Shown here piece after piece: positions 35,574 to 44,880 of a DNA stretch of 64,000 nt. Position 1 is the stretch's first letter. Every line of letters begins with the position of its first letter. Origin of the DNA: Massilia phosphatilytica (GTDB lineage: Bacteria; Pseudomonadota; Gammaproteobacteria; Burkholderiales; Burkholderiaceae_D). The position numbers were made by a program, and so were the translations under genes. The stretch lies in the NCBI RefSeq assembly GCF_002968015.1, contig NZ_PUIP01000003.1, positions 410,353 through 474,352 on the forward strand, given 5' to 3'. The notes below the pieces were generated by a model. That model saw only the letters and a program-made list of their open reading frames with translations. It was not told where the DNA came from and ran no database searches.

Positions 35574-38500
35574 TCAGACCTTGATTCTTTCGAAAATTCC
35601 GCTGGAGCTGACTATCTCGAATGCTTCTTTTGCATAGTTCGTTTGTGGCGGAGCGCCGGCACTAAACGTCGCCGCATGCAGGTCTCCACTAAAATCGGCA
35701 GCGTTCAGCGCATGCAGCAGTTTCTGTTTTTCATCCCACGTCTCCGACTCCACCTGGACGTGGATATTGATGACCTGTCCGGGATAAACGAGCCACGTAT
35801 GGTCAGGATGTAAGGCGTATGCTTCCGCAAGCTTTTTTTCGTCGTCCGGCGTCATCCGCACATGGCCATCGTCATCGGTGACGCCTTCGGCAAGGAGGTT
35901 CTCGTCGTCGATCAACTGGAGCCCTTCAGGTTGTTCACGTATGGCGATCTTCCATGGCGTGTTACCCAACGGATGACCGTTCGGGCCAGGAGTGTCCATC
36001 AGCCGCATCTTGAACTGCATGGCGCGTTGCGGCAGGGCGGAGCGCGGAAGCTTGGGCAATGCGTAGTCCATGTTGACTGGCCCCGTAAAACTCTTCTTCC
36101 CCGCATGCACCGCAATCTTCCCCGGACACTGCACGGTAATATTCCCACCCTCGACGGTGATATTCGCCCCATCCGCCGTCGACAAACTGATCCGCTTCGC
36201 CGCCGCCCAATCCACATGCGCATTCGCACTGACGACATGCACGTCATCGCGCGCCTGCACGTCGAGCGTCCCGGCCTGCGCCTGCACGTCGACCGCATCC
36301 TGCGCCGCGATCATCTGCAGCCCGACGCCGCCCTCGCCCGCCTTCACGGCACCGGCCAGCACGCCGATCGCCTGCCCGGCATGCGTTCGCAATGCCCCGC
36401 CGGTGACGAACTGTGTGTCCTGCCCGCTCATCAGGCTGACCGTCTCGCCGTTCGACAACTGCACCGAGTCCGCCGCCGTCACACCCAGCCCCGCCTTCGC
36501 CGAGATCGCGATCACGGGCGCGGCCACGTACGGCAGCTCGTCACGGTCCAGCGTCGTCGTGCCGGCGACCGCATCCAGCATCGCCTTCAACGGCGCCGCC
36601 TTCGCATCCAGCGCGCTGGCATTGGCCTTTGTCGCGCCCAGGTGCGCCGCCAGGCCGACGGTCTTGTGCGAAACCGCCGCCTGGCTGAACGTCTCGCCCA
36701 GCTTGACGGCCTGCTTCAGCAGCGCAATGCCGGCCACGTTGTCGCCGGCCGGTTCGCGCGCGGACGCGTCATGGTCGATGCGGTAGCTCGACACGAGCAG
36801 GCCCGCACCCGCGCGCAATGCGCCGTAGGCGTCGGTGCGCAGTTCGGCGCCCTGCCCGCGCAGGCTACCGCGGTAGTTGTCCACGCCGTGGATCAGGTGG
36901 CCCAGGTTCAGTTCCGTCGCCGCATGGGTCGTGCGCAGCTGGACGCGGCCCTGCGCGTCGGTGTCGTCGAACAGCAGCTGGTTGTAGCCTGCGCCGCCGA
37001 ATTCTTTCGTGCGCACGCCCCATTGGGCCGCGGCGTTGCGATGGCCGGCCAGTGCGGCCGAGGCGCCGTGCCACACGGGGCTGTTGCCGCCGGCGAGGTT
37101 GCCCTGGCCGGACGGCGCGTGATCGCGCGCTGCATCGAACGGATCAGTGCCGGCATCGCGGTGCCCGCCGCCCGGGGTCGGCGTCACGCCGCCTTCGCCC
37201 TGGCCGTTGTACAGGGCGCCCACGATGATCGGGCGGTCGACGTCGTTCTCGATGAACTGGACGATGACTTCCTGCCCGATGCGCGGCAGGAACTGGCTGC
37301 CGATGCCGCCGCCGGCCAGGCGCTGCGCCACGCGCACCCAGCACGTGGCGTCGCCGCCGTCCTGCCAGTGGAAGCGGATGCGCACGCGGCCCAGGCGGTC
37401 GCAATACAGTTCATCGGCACCGCGCGGCGTGTCGCTACCGTCGGCACCGACGACGATGGCGCTCTGGGCGCCGGCTGCCGTGGGACGCGGGTGGCTGCGG
37501 CCGGCGCTCCCGTCCAGTTGCGGGCGCCACACGACGTCGGCGGCGACGGCTTCGAAGCAGTTCGCGTAGCCTGCCGCGCGCGCCTGCGCGAGCGCGAGAC
37601 CGAAGTCGTCCGGCAGGTCGCCGCGCAGGGTTTCTTCCAGCAGCTCGGGGATGGGGCCGAACAACTCGGCCAGGGCGTCCTGCGCCCGCGTCGGCAGGTT
37701 GTTCACGCCGACGCTCGTCACGCGCAGGATCGTGAACGGTGCCACCGCGCCGAGCTGGCTCAAAGGCGCTCCCGTCACGGTCAGGCGCGTGCCCGCACGC
37801 AGCGTGCGCAAGGTCGAACGGCCGCGCCACAACTGGCTGCGCGCCTCGCGCGCTTCCATCTGCAGATCGGCGTAGCGGCGCGCATCGGCGCCGTCCGCAT
37901 ACGCGTACTGGCCCGGCGTGTCGAACGATTCCAGCCAAGGCAGGCTGCCGTTGGACAGGCGCGACGGCGAGTTCGCGGCCACCGCCTGCTTGCTCTTGTA
38001 GTCGTAGCTGAGCAAGGTAACGGCCGACGCGCCGACGCTGCGCAGCGCCGCCAGCGCCTGCACGCTGTCGCTTTGTTCGCGCGCATGCGCGCCGTGGAAG
38101 CGCGCGCCGCCCGCGGCGATGCTCGGGTCGTCGGCCACGGCGGATGCATCGCGGCTGTCCGCGAACAGCACCATCTGCGGGCCATCCTCGGCCTGTTCGA
38201 AGCGCCAGGCCAGACCTTCCTCCGCGAGAAGGCGCTCGACGAACGCGAGGTCCGACTCGCGGTACTGGCAGCAGTAGCTGCGCGGGTTGGCGCCGTCCAT
38301 GAAGGGGCCGACGTCGTCGCTCCAGCGCCAGCGCGCTGCGGGCGCGTGGGCCGAAAAGACATCGTCGACGATATCTGTGACGGATTTGTCCTGCCACACG
38401 CGGCTGTTGCGCACGTGCGCCAGGCGCCACGCCCAGTGTGCGATGCGGACGCGGTAGCGCGCCAGGCCGCCGTCGCTGCCCAGCTGCGCGGCCGCGCAGA

Positions 38501-38792
38501 TCTCGCCGGCGAAGTCGGCGCGCGTGCCGTCCGCGAGGCTGACCTCGAGGGCGGCCGGGCGGCCCAGCAGCGAGGATGGATCGATCGCCGCGCTGGTCGA
38601 CAGCGCGATCACGTCGCGGACGCCGATGCCTTGTACCGGATCGTCGGCGACGAACGCCTCGACGAGAAGTTCACCGCCCGGCAGATCGGCATCGCCGTCG
38701 CCGATCCGCAACGCGTACAGGCGCGTGACGCTGTCGAATCCGGCAAGGGCGGCCAGCGCTTCCAGCGCATGGGTCATCGATTGCTGCTGCAA
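35574..38792 (-). CDS. vgrG: VgrG spike protein 1 with C-terminal adaptor extension
   Basis: A 1072-residue spike protein. Order: gp27/gp5-like VgrG core with YRESDLAFVERLLAEEGL and the OB-fold region GSQFLPRIGQEVIVQF-IENDVDRPIIVGALYN, then DUF2345 (ending ITVQCPGKIAVHAGKKSF), then a C-terminal extension of about 160 residues containing MRLMD, PLGNTPW and GVTDDDG. The last part looks like a transthyretin-like domain, a type known to recruit lipase effectors. It starts with TTG at 38792, with GGAGAG six bases upstream; the in-frame ATG at 38777 has no such site. GC drops in the C-terminal extension, near 36070 and below. Confidence 0.93.
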   Translation of the reverse strand: MQQQSMTHALEALAALAGFDSVTRLYALRIGDGDADLPGGELLVEAFVADDPVQGIGVRDVIALSTSAAIDPSSLLGRPAALEVSLADGTRADFAGEICAAAQLGSDGGLARYRVRIAHWAWRLAHVRNSRVWQDKSVTDIVDDVFSAHAPAARWRWSDDVGPFMDGANPRSYCCQYRESDLAFVERLLAEEGLAWRFEQAEDGPQMVLFADSRDASAVADDPSIAAGGARFHGAHAREQSDSVQALAALRSVGASAVTLLSYDYKSKQAVAANSPSRLSNGSLPWLESFDTPGQYAYADGADARRYADLQMEAREARSQLWRGRSTLRTLRAGTRLTVTGAPLSQLGAVAPFTILRVTSVGVNNLPTRAQDALAELFGPIPELLEETLRGDLPDDFGLALAQARAAGYANCFEAVAADVVWRPQLDGSAGRSHPRPTAAGAQSAIVVGADGSDTPRGADELYCDRLGRVRIRFHWQDGGDATCWVRVAQRLAGGGIGSQFLPRIGQEVIVQFIENDVDRPIIVGALYNGQGEGGVTPTPGGGHRDAGTDPFDAARDHAPSGQGNLAGGNSPVWHGASAALAGHRNAAAQWGVRTKEFGGAGYNQLLFDDTDAQGRVQLRTTHAATELNLGHLIHGVDNYRGSLRGQGAELRTDAYGALRAGAGLLVSSYRIDHDASAREPAGDNVAGIALLKQAVKLGETFSQAAVSHKTVGLAAHLGATKANASALDAKAAPLKAMLDAVAGTTTLDRDELPYVAAPVIAISAKAGLGVTAADSVQLSNGETVSLMSGQDTQFVTGGALRTHAGQAIGVLAGAVKAGEGGVGLQMIAAQDAVDVQAQAGTLDVQARDDVHVVSANAHVDWAAAKRISLSTADGANITVEGGNITVQCPGKIAVHAGKKSFTGPVNMDYALPKLPRSALPQRAMQFKMRLMDTPGPNGHPLGNTPWKIAIREQPEGLQLIDDENLLAEGVTDDDGHVRMTPDDEKKLAEAYALHPDHTWLVYPGQVINIHVQVESETWDEKQKLLHALNAADFSGDLHAATFSAGAPPQTNYAKEAFEIVSSSGIFERIKV

Positions 38793-38919
38793 GACACACT
38801 CTCCAACTCATCCATACTTAACAAACTTAACTTTACGCTAATCGCGCGCGCTGTGCTATAGCCTGAAAGAAACTGCAAAACTGTTACAAACGGTGAGGAA
38901 GAACACGGTTTTGCCCAGC

Positions 38920-38925
38920 TATAAT
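38920..38925 (+). promoter_or_regulatory. Candidate -10 box for the PAAR-tagF-vgrG-2 operon
   Basis: TATAAT in the 199-base spacer between divergent vgrG-1 and the PAAR gene, 67 bases before the PAAR ATG. No good -35 hexamer is seen at 17 bases, so regulation by an activator is possible. A clear sigma-54 -24/-12 pair was not found. Confidence 0.4.
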
Positions 38926-38991
38926 GCGGGAAAATTATTGTCAGGATGTAACATTACATACTGAACATTTGTAACGGTGATGGAAGAAAGC

Positions 38992-39255
38992 ATGGCAGGA
39001 CCATTGATTGTGTTGGGTGACAGGACATCACACGGCGGCAGCGTGATCGAAGCGTCGACGCTGAGCGATTGCGACGGCAAGGGCATCGCGCGCGTGGGCG
39101 ACATGACCGTATGTCCGCGCCACGGCCGCTCGCCGATCGTCAGCGGCGACACCACCTTCATCGTCGACGGCAAGGCCGCCGCGCGCCACGGCGACAAGGC
39201 CGGTTGCGGCGCCACGCTCATCGCCGGCCAGCAGGCGACGATCGATCATGTGTAA
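38992..39255 (+). CDS. PAAR-domain spike tip protein
   Basis: An 87-residue protein consisting of one PAAR domain: GDRTSHGGSVIEAS, GIARVGDMTVCPRHG, AARHGDKAGCGATLIAG. His and Cys residues for the zinc site are present (HGRS, CPRHG, CGATL). PAAR proteins sharpen the tip of the VgrG trimer. There is no effector extension, so it is a stand-alone tip. The ATG at 38992 with GGAAGAAAG upstream is chosen over an in-frame GTG at 38977. It begins the plus-strand run PAAR, ketosynthase-like protein, tagF, vgrG-2. Confidence 0.93.
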   Translation: MAGPLIVLGDRTSHGGSVIEASTLSDCDGKGIARVGDMTVCPRHGRSPIVSGDTTFIVDGKAAARHGDKAGCGATLIAGQQATIDHV

Positions 39256-39291
39256 GCCGCGCCGCCGCAGCCGCATGCGGAGACGAACCTG

Positions 39292-40638
39292 ATGGGCACA
39301 TGGATCCGCGGCGGCATCCTGACGATGCTGACGTTCGGCGCCTTCTGGGGTGGCGCGATCTTTACGTGGCGCGGCGCCGACCGCGCACCTTCCACGTCCG
39401 ACCTCGTCACGTACCTGGTCGCGCTGCCGCTCGCCGTGCTGGCCGCCGTCGTGCTGGTCCGGCGATTCGCCGTGTCGCAACCCGCACCCGCTGCCCCCGC
39501 GCAGGCCGCCGCCCCCGCACCTGCTCCCGCTGCGCCAGCGCGGCTGCCCGCGCTGGCGCTGGTCGATGCGGCCGTACGCACGCGCCATGGCGACTCGGTC
39601 GATGAACTGGCCGCCGCCATCGAAGCGCAACGCGCCCGCCCCGACCTGGACGCCGACCTCGTCGACGACGCCGGCTACCCCGTGATGAGCGTGCGCGTGC
39701 CCTCCGCCGGCGCCGCCGCGTGGCGCGCCGACGCCGAGCCGTGGCTTGCCGCACAGGGACAGTCCGACGTCCGTTTCGGTGAATCGCACTGGCGCGCCCT
39801 CGAACTCGCAAGCGGCATCGTGGCCGAACTCGCCGACGCCGCAGCACTCGACGCCGTCGATGGCACGCTGCTGCGCATCGTCCCATTGGCGCCCGCCGAC
39901 TGGACCGCCGCACAACGCACGGCGGCCGGCGGCTGGCTCGCCCACGTCGCGACGCAAGCCGGCTGGGAGACGGGCCACGTGGCCGTGAGCCCGGCGCCGC
40001 CGGGCGAACCCGCTGCCGCCGCGAGCGCGCTGCTGTCGGTACTGGCTGGCCAAGCGCATGCCGAGCCGGTGCTGACCCTCGTCCTCGCCTTCGATTCGCG
40101 CATCGACCAGGCGCTGGTCGACCGGATGGCCGCCGACGGGACCCTGTTCACCGCTGCCCATCCGCAGGGACTGGTGCCGGGCGAAGGCGCCGCCGGCCTC
40201 TTGCTGGCCGATGCCGCACACCCGACGCCGACGCTGCAGGCGGCAAGCACCACGCGCGTCGCATCGGCCGACGCGGCGGCGCGCGTCGACGCCACCGACC
40301 TGCGCCGCCTGGCGGAACGGGTGCTGGCCGAGACGGCCATCGAGGCATCGGCCGTCGCGGCGGTCGTCGCGGATGCCGACCACCGCAGCAACCGCGTTCT
40401 CGAAACGATGGCACTTGCGCACGACGACTTGCCGCACCTGGACGCCGGCATCGACGTCAGGACGACCGGACCGGCGTGCGGCCAGTCCGGTGCCGTGCCG
40501 TTCCTCGCCGCGCTGGCGCTGGCCCGCCGTCACGCGCTGGAAGGCGCCGGCGCCGTCCTGTGCGTGGCGAACAACGATCCGATCCATCGCAGTGTTGCCC
40601 TGGTTCGGCCAGCCGGCGCCGTTGCCGCCGCCGTCTGA
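39292..40638 (+). CDS. Membrane-anchored thiolase-fold (ketosynthase-like) protein of the type VI island
   Basis: A 448-residue protein. Two hydrophobic segments near residues 5-25 and 38-57 are followed by a Pro/Ala-rich linker (about 62-85) and a large soluble domain. That domain contains LVPGEGAAGLLLADAA (Gly/Glu near residues 297-302) and QSGAVPFLAALALARRHALEGAG near the end, which resemble the GEGAA loop and the C-terminal motif of beta-ketoacyl synthases. No active-site Cys in the expected A-C-S context and no His in the final Gly motif are seen, so it should be catalytically dead. It is between PAAR and TagF; its stop overlaps the tagF start by one base (TGATG). A scaffold or regulatory role in spike loading is possible; the fold call needs a structure prediction. 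Confidence 0.55.
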   Translation: MGTWIRGGILTMLTFGAFWGGAIFTWRGADRAPSTSDLVTYLVALPLAVLAAVVLVRRFAVSQPAPAAPAQAAAPAPAPAAPARLPALALVDAAVRTRHGDSVDELAAAIEAQRARPDLDADLVDDAGYPVMSVRVPSAGAAAWRADAEPWLAAQGQSDVRFGESHWRALELASGIVAELADAAALDAVDGTLLRIVPLAPADWTAAQRTAAGGWLAHVATQAGWETGHVAVSPAPPGEPAAAASALLSVLAGQAHAEPVLTLVLAFDSRIDQALVDRMAADGTLFTAAHPQGLVPGEGAAGLLLADAAHPTPTLQAASTTRVASADAAARVDATDLRRLAERVLAETAIEASAVAAVVADADHRSNRVLETMALAHDDLPHLDAGIDVRTTGPACGQSGAVPFLAALALARRHALEGAGAVLCVANNDPIHRSVALVRPAGAVAAAV

Positions 40639-41624
40639 TGAGTCTCGCGTCCACCCTCGTGTCGGTCGGCTACTTCGGCAAGATCCCGAGCCGCGGCGAC
40701 TTCGTCAAGGCTTCCGACAACCCGGCGCTCGTCAAGCTGCTGGACGACTGGCTCGCGCGCGCCATGGATCTCATGACGGCGGACGCGCGGTGGAAATCGT
40801 GTTACGACGCCGTCGCCCCGCTGCACTTCGTCATCGCGGGCCCGCGCCGCCGGCACGCGATCGCCGGCCACATCGTTGCGAGCAGCGACGAAGCCGGGCG
40901 CCGCTTCCCGTTCCTCATGATGGGCATGCTCGACGTGGCCGAACCGGGCGCGTTCGTCCCGTCCGCGCCGCTGCTGCTGGGGCGCCTGTGGAGCCGCCTG
41001 GAATCGCTCAGCAAGGGACTGACGACGGCCACCGATGTTGACGCCCTGCTGCAGGCGGCGGCCGGCCAGGCGGTCGAACTTGATCTGCGCGCGAACGACC
41101 ATGCCAGCGCGTTTGCCGATTTCATCGAAATGCAATCGCTCGACTCGCTGCAGGCGCTGCTCGCGCAGGCCGGCTACGGAGGCTCGGTGCGCCGGGTGCT
41201 GCTGGCGCTCGGCATGCTGCTGCAGCCTGTCCTGGCCAGCAGCACGAGCCGCCTGGAGAAAAGCCTCGTTCTGCCGCTGCCGGCCGATCCGTTGTATCGC
41301 GGCATGGTCGGCGCCTACTGGATGCACGCGATCGCGCCTTTCCTCGCGCGCGCCGATTTCGAGCTCGCCCTGTTCGTCACACGCATCGACGAGCGGCCGC
41401 GCCTCGTGCTCGGTTTCGGCGGCGCGTCGGCTCATACGCTGCAGGCGATCATGGATCCGCAAGCGGCCAGCGAGCGCCACATCGCGTTCGATGACCTGGA
41501 CTGGGTCGAGGACCAGATCGACACCGACTATGCCGTCGACAAGGTGTCCAGGCACCTGAAGCGGCCCGACGTCTCGCTCAAGTCCGCGCTGGACGCGCTG
41601 TGCGCGGCATTCATCGGCACCTGA
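40638..41624 (+). CDS. tagF: Type VI accessory protein TagF (ImpM family)
   Basis: A 328-residue cytoplasmic protein with the TagF/ImpM start VGYFGKIPSRGDFVK and the following WLARAMDL, conserved GRRFPFLMMG. In Pseudomonas, TagF is a post-translational repressor of the type VI apparatus. Here it is outside any visible core cluster. Its ATG overlaps the stop of the previous gene, so it is translationally coupled, and vgrG-2 follows 26 bases after its stop. Confidence 0.9.
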   Translation: MSLASTLVSVGYFGKIPSRGDFVKASDNPALVKLLDDWLARAMDLMTADARWKSCYDAVAPLHFVIAGPRRRHAIAGHIVASSDEAGRRFPFLMMGMLDVAEPGAFVPSAPLLLGRLWSRLESLSKGLTTATDVDALLQAAAGQAVELDLRANDHASAFADFIEMQSLDSLQALLAQAGYGGSVRRVLLALGMLLQPVLASSTSRLEKSLVLPLPADPLYRGMVGAYWMHAIAPFLARADFELALFVTRIDERPRLVLGFGGASAHTLQAIMDPQAASERHIAFDDLDWVEDQIDTDYAVDKVSRHLKRPDVSLKSALDALCAAFIGT

Positions 41625-41650
41625 ACCATGCGACAACGAGAACCCCGCGT

Positions 41651-44600
41651 ATGCTGACACCTTCTCTTCCACTGACGGCCCAGGCGATCCAGGCGCTCGT
41701 GGCGCGCTTCACCCAGTCGAGCCGCGTGCTGCGCCTGCATACGCCGCTGGGTGACGACATGCTGCTGGCCGAATCGCTGCACGGCGAAGAAGCGATCGAC
41801 ACCGGCTACCGGCTGCGCGTCTCGGCGCTGTCGACGGATGCGGGGCTGCCGCTCAAATCGCTGCTGGGCCAGCCCGTGCTGCTCGAGCTGCTGGCCGGGC
41901 CGTACCAGGGCGTGCGTCCGTTCCACGGTCACGTGACGGCGGCCGAGATGACGGGCGCGAACGGCGGCATGGCGCGCTACACGCTGACGATCGAACCCTG
42001 GACGGCGTTCCTCGCGCTGGGCCGCGACAGCCGCGTCTTCCAGGACAAGACGATCGTCGACATCATCGACACCGTGTTTGCCGCGTACGACGGCAAGGGC
42101 AGGCTGGCGCCGGCCTGGCGCTTCCAGGTCGACCGGACGCTCTACCCGCCCCGCAGCCTGACGACGCAATACCAGGAAAGCGACCTCGCGTTCGTGCGGC
42201 GCCTGATGGGCGAGGAAGGCCTGTTCGGCTTCTTCGAGCACGAGGGCGATCCGGCCGGCGCGACGCTGGGCGCGCACACGCTCGTCATCGCCGACAGCAA
42301 CGACGCATTCAGGCCGAACACGCAAGCCCTCGTGCGCTTTACGCAATCCGGCGCGGTGATGCGCGAGGACGGCATCGACCGCTGGCGCACCGAGACGCGC
42401 CTTGCGACGAACGCCGTCGAACTACGCAGCTGGGACTATCGCGCGCGCCAGGCCAGGGACGTCGGCGCGGCCGGGCGCGACCCCGTCGAACTGACCAGCC
42501 GCGACGTCCCCGGCGTGTACGCGTACACGAGCCGCGAGCACGGCGCGCGCATCGCCGAGCGCCAGCTGCAGTCCCTCGAAGCGGGCAAGGTCGTCCACGT
42601 GGGCGCGGGCACCGTGCGCACCTTCACGCCGGGGACGACGTTTACGCTGGCGGAACATGGTGCCTGGAACAGCGCATCCGACGCGTTCCTGCTCGTGCGC
42701 GTGCGCCACCTCGCGCACAACAACCTCGATGCCGATACCGCATCGACGCTCGTCCGCCACCTGGGCCACGACCCGGTCGCAGCGCTCAACGACGAGATCC
42801 TGTCGGCCAGCCTGCACGCGCGCGGCAAGCGCATCGCCGAGCGCCCGGTGTACCGCAACAGCTTCGACGCGATCCCCACCGCGACGCCGTATCGCGACAG
42901 CCAGGTGGATGGCCACGGCCGCCTCCTGCATCCGCGCCCGACTGTGCAGGGCCAGCAGACGGCCATCGTCGTCGGCCCGCCGGGCAGCGCGATCCACACG
43001 GACCGCGACCACCGCATCAAGGTGCAGTTCCACTGGCAGCGCGGCGAAGCGAGCCACAGCCGCCTCGATCATCCCGAGCCGGACGGCCATACGGGCGCCC
43101 CGGCCGACGACCGCGCCGGCACGTGGGTGCGCGTGGCGACGCCGCTCGCGCCGGTTGCCGGCGCCAACTGGGGCAGCCACGCCCTGCCCCGCGTCGGCCA
43201 GGAAGTCCTGGTCGATTTCCTGGATGGGAATATCGACCGGCCAGTGGTCATCGGCGCCGTCTACAACGGTGCGGGCGCGGACGACGCGCAGCACAACACG
43301 GTCGTGGGCGGCCCGGGCGCGGCCACCGGTAACGCGGGCGCGTGGTTCCCCGGCGCGGCGGGCGCGCACGCTCACGCGGCCGTTCTCTCCGGGCTGAAAA
43401 GCCAGGCGATGCAGGCCAGCGCGAACGGCGCGGGCGCGTACAGCCAGCTCGTGTTCGACGACACGCCGGGGCAGGCGCGCGTGGCGCTGCAGCGGCATGC
43501 GAAGGCGCATCGGGGGACGGCGGAGCTGAATCTCGGACATCTCGTGCATCAGACCGACAATCAGCGGCTGGGGGGCGTGGGTCTGGGGGCGGAGCTGAAG
43601 ACGGAGCATGGGATGGCGGTGCGGGGACGCCTCGGCCTCCTCGTCTCCACCGACCGGAACGGTGCGGATGCCGAACAGATGGATGCGCGCGCGGCGCGCG
43701 AGCAGATCGACGCCGCGCAAACGCTGGCGACCACGCTGACGGAGACCGCGCAAAAACACAATGCCAAGCTGGCGGGCGAGCCGGCACCCGACAAGCTTGC
43801 GGCCATCGCACGACTGGCGGCCGGCGGTGCCGCCATCGACTGCACGGTGACGCCGGCCGGCACGCAAGCCGGCGCCGCCGCCTTCGATGCGCCGCAACTC
43901 CAGCTTACGGGCCCGTCCGGCATCGCGGCAACTACGCCGGCGAGCGCCGTATTCGTGGGCGGCGCTACCAGCGCGATCACCGCGGGTCAGGACATCAACG
44001 CGGCCGCGCAGGGAGCGATGCACTACGCCGTCAAGGCCGGCATCAGCCTGTTCACGTACGGGAAAGCGACGAGCGCCACGAAACCGAACCAGGAAACCGG
44101 GATCCGCCTGCATGCCGCCAGCGGCAAGACGAGCGTACAAAGCCAGTCCGGCCCTATCCGCCTGACGGCCGACAAAGCCGTCACGTTTGCCAGCGTGTCC
44201 GGCACCCTCGTCAGCGCCGCCAAAGACCACCTCTTGATGACGGCGCAGGGTGCCTTCCTCAAGCTGGAGGGCGGTGACATCATGCTGCACTGCCCCGGCA
44301 CCGTCAGCTTCAAAGCCACGCAAAAAGAATTCGCCGGCCCGCAACGCGCCTACGGACCGGAACTGAACTTCACGTCCCCGGCGCCCTTGAAGGTCGAGTC
44401 GATCACCGAGCGCATGAGCACACGCGTCATTATCGACAGGCCGCTGCAGGACCTTATCGGCGCCTCCAGCGGCGGTACCGTGCCTTACCGCTTCATCGAC
44501 CATACCGGCAACCTGGTTGCCAGGGGGACACTGGACGACAACGGCGCGACGCAACGCGTGTTCCATCCGACCCAGCGGGATTACACGGTGCTGCTGGGCG

Positions 44601-44845
44601 AGCCGGGCGAGTGGCAGCGGGTCGACCACGCGGACGACAACACGTCATGCGGGTGCGGAGACGAGGACCATGACCACGCCGCCCATGAAGAAGAGCAGGA
44701 TGCGACGGTCGAATTCGACCACGCAGACGAATCGCAGGAAAGTGCGCTGCCGACCCACGACGAGACCTTCGAGCGCCAGCTGCTCGATCATTTGGTCTTT
44801 GCGGATCCCGCGATTCTGCAGGCAATCGAGGATGGCGAAGCATGA
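41651..44845 (+). CDS. vgrG: VgrG spike protein 2 with Cys/His-rich acidic tail
   Basis: A 1064-residue VgrG. Core motifs: QYQESDLAFVRRLMGEEGL, the OB-fold GSHALPRVGQEVLVDFLDG with NIDRPVVIGAVYN, and DUF2345 ending IMLHCPGTVSFKATQKEF. A transthyretin-like segment follows (VPYRFIDHTGNLVARGTLDDNG). The last 65 residues are strongly acidic and contain CGCGDEDHDHAAHEEE near residue 1000, a possible metal-binding tail. The start ATG at 41651 matches the start of the core; its Shine-Dalgarno is weak. The gene leads the cargo run at 44.9-48.7 kb. Confidence 0.93.
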   Translation: MLTPSLPLTAQAIQALVARFTQSSRVLRLHTPLGDDMLLAESLHGEEAIDTGYRLRVSALSTDAGLPLKSLLGQPVLLELLAGPYQGVRPFHGHVTAAEMTGANGGMARYTLTIEPWTAFLALGRDSRVFQDKTIVDIIDTVFAAYDGKGRLAPAWRFQVDRTLYPPRSLTTQYQESDLAFVRRLMGEEGLFGFFEHEGDPAGATLGAHTLVIADSNDAFRPNTQALVRFTQSGAVMREDGIDRWRTETRLATNAVELRSWDYRARQARDVGAAGRDPVELTSRDVPGVYAYTSREHGARIAERQLQSLEAGKVVHVGAGTVRTFTPGTTFTLAEHGAWNSASDAFLLVRVRHLAHNNLDADTASTLVRHLGHDPVAALNDEILSASLHARGKRIAERPVYRNSFDAIPTATPYRDSQVDGHGRLLHPRPTVQGQQTAIVVGPPGSAIHTDRDHRIKVQFHWQRGEASHSRLDHPEPDGHTGAPADDRAGTWVRVATPLAPVAGANWGSHALPRVGQEVLVDFLDGNIDRPVVIGAVYNGAGADDAQHNTVVGGPGAATGNAGAWFPGAAGAHAHAAVLSGLKSQAMQASANGAGAYSQLVFDDTPGQARVALQRHAKAHRGTAELNLGHLVHQTDNQRLGGVGLGAELKTEHGMAVRGRLGLLVSTDRNGADAEQMDARAAREQIDAAQTLATTLTETAQKHNAKLAGEPAPDKLAAIARLAAGGAAIDCTVTPAGTQAGAAAFDAPQLQLTGPSGIAATTPASAVFVGGATSAITAGQDINAAAQGAMHYAVKAGISLFTYGKATSATKPNQETGIRLHAASGKTSVQSQSGPIRLTADKAVTFASVSGTLVSAAKDHLLMTAQGAFLKLEGGDIMLHCPGTVSFKATQKEFAGPQRAYGPELNFTSPAPLKVESITERMSTRVIIDRPLQDLIGASSGGTVPYRFIDHTGNLVARGTLDDNGATQRVFHPTQRDYTVLLGEPGEWQRVDHADDNTSCGCGDEDHDHAAHEEEQDATVEFDHADESQESALPTHDETFERQLLDHLVFADPAILQAIEDGEA

Positions 44846-44880
44846 TGCCGTCGTCCCGCACATCGAGGATGGAGAAGAAC

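Noticed and set aside
35862..38861. A 999-codon plus-strand frame over vgrG-1
   Set aside because: Arg/His-rich antisense shadow with no recognisable motifs; vgrG-1 is clear on the other strand.
38793..38991. Sigma-54 promoter for the PAAR operon
   Set aside because: No GG-N10-GC pair with the proper surrounding bases was found, although type VI genes are often sigma-54 dependent.
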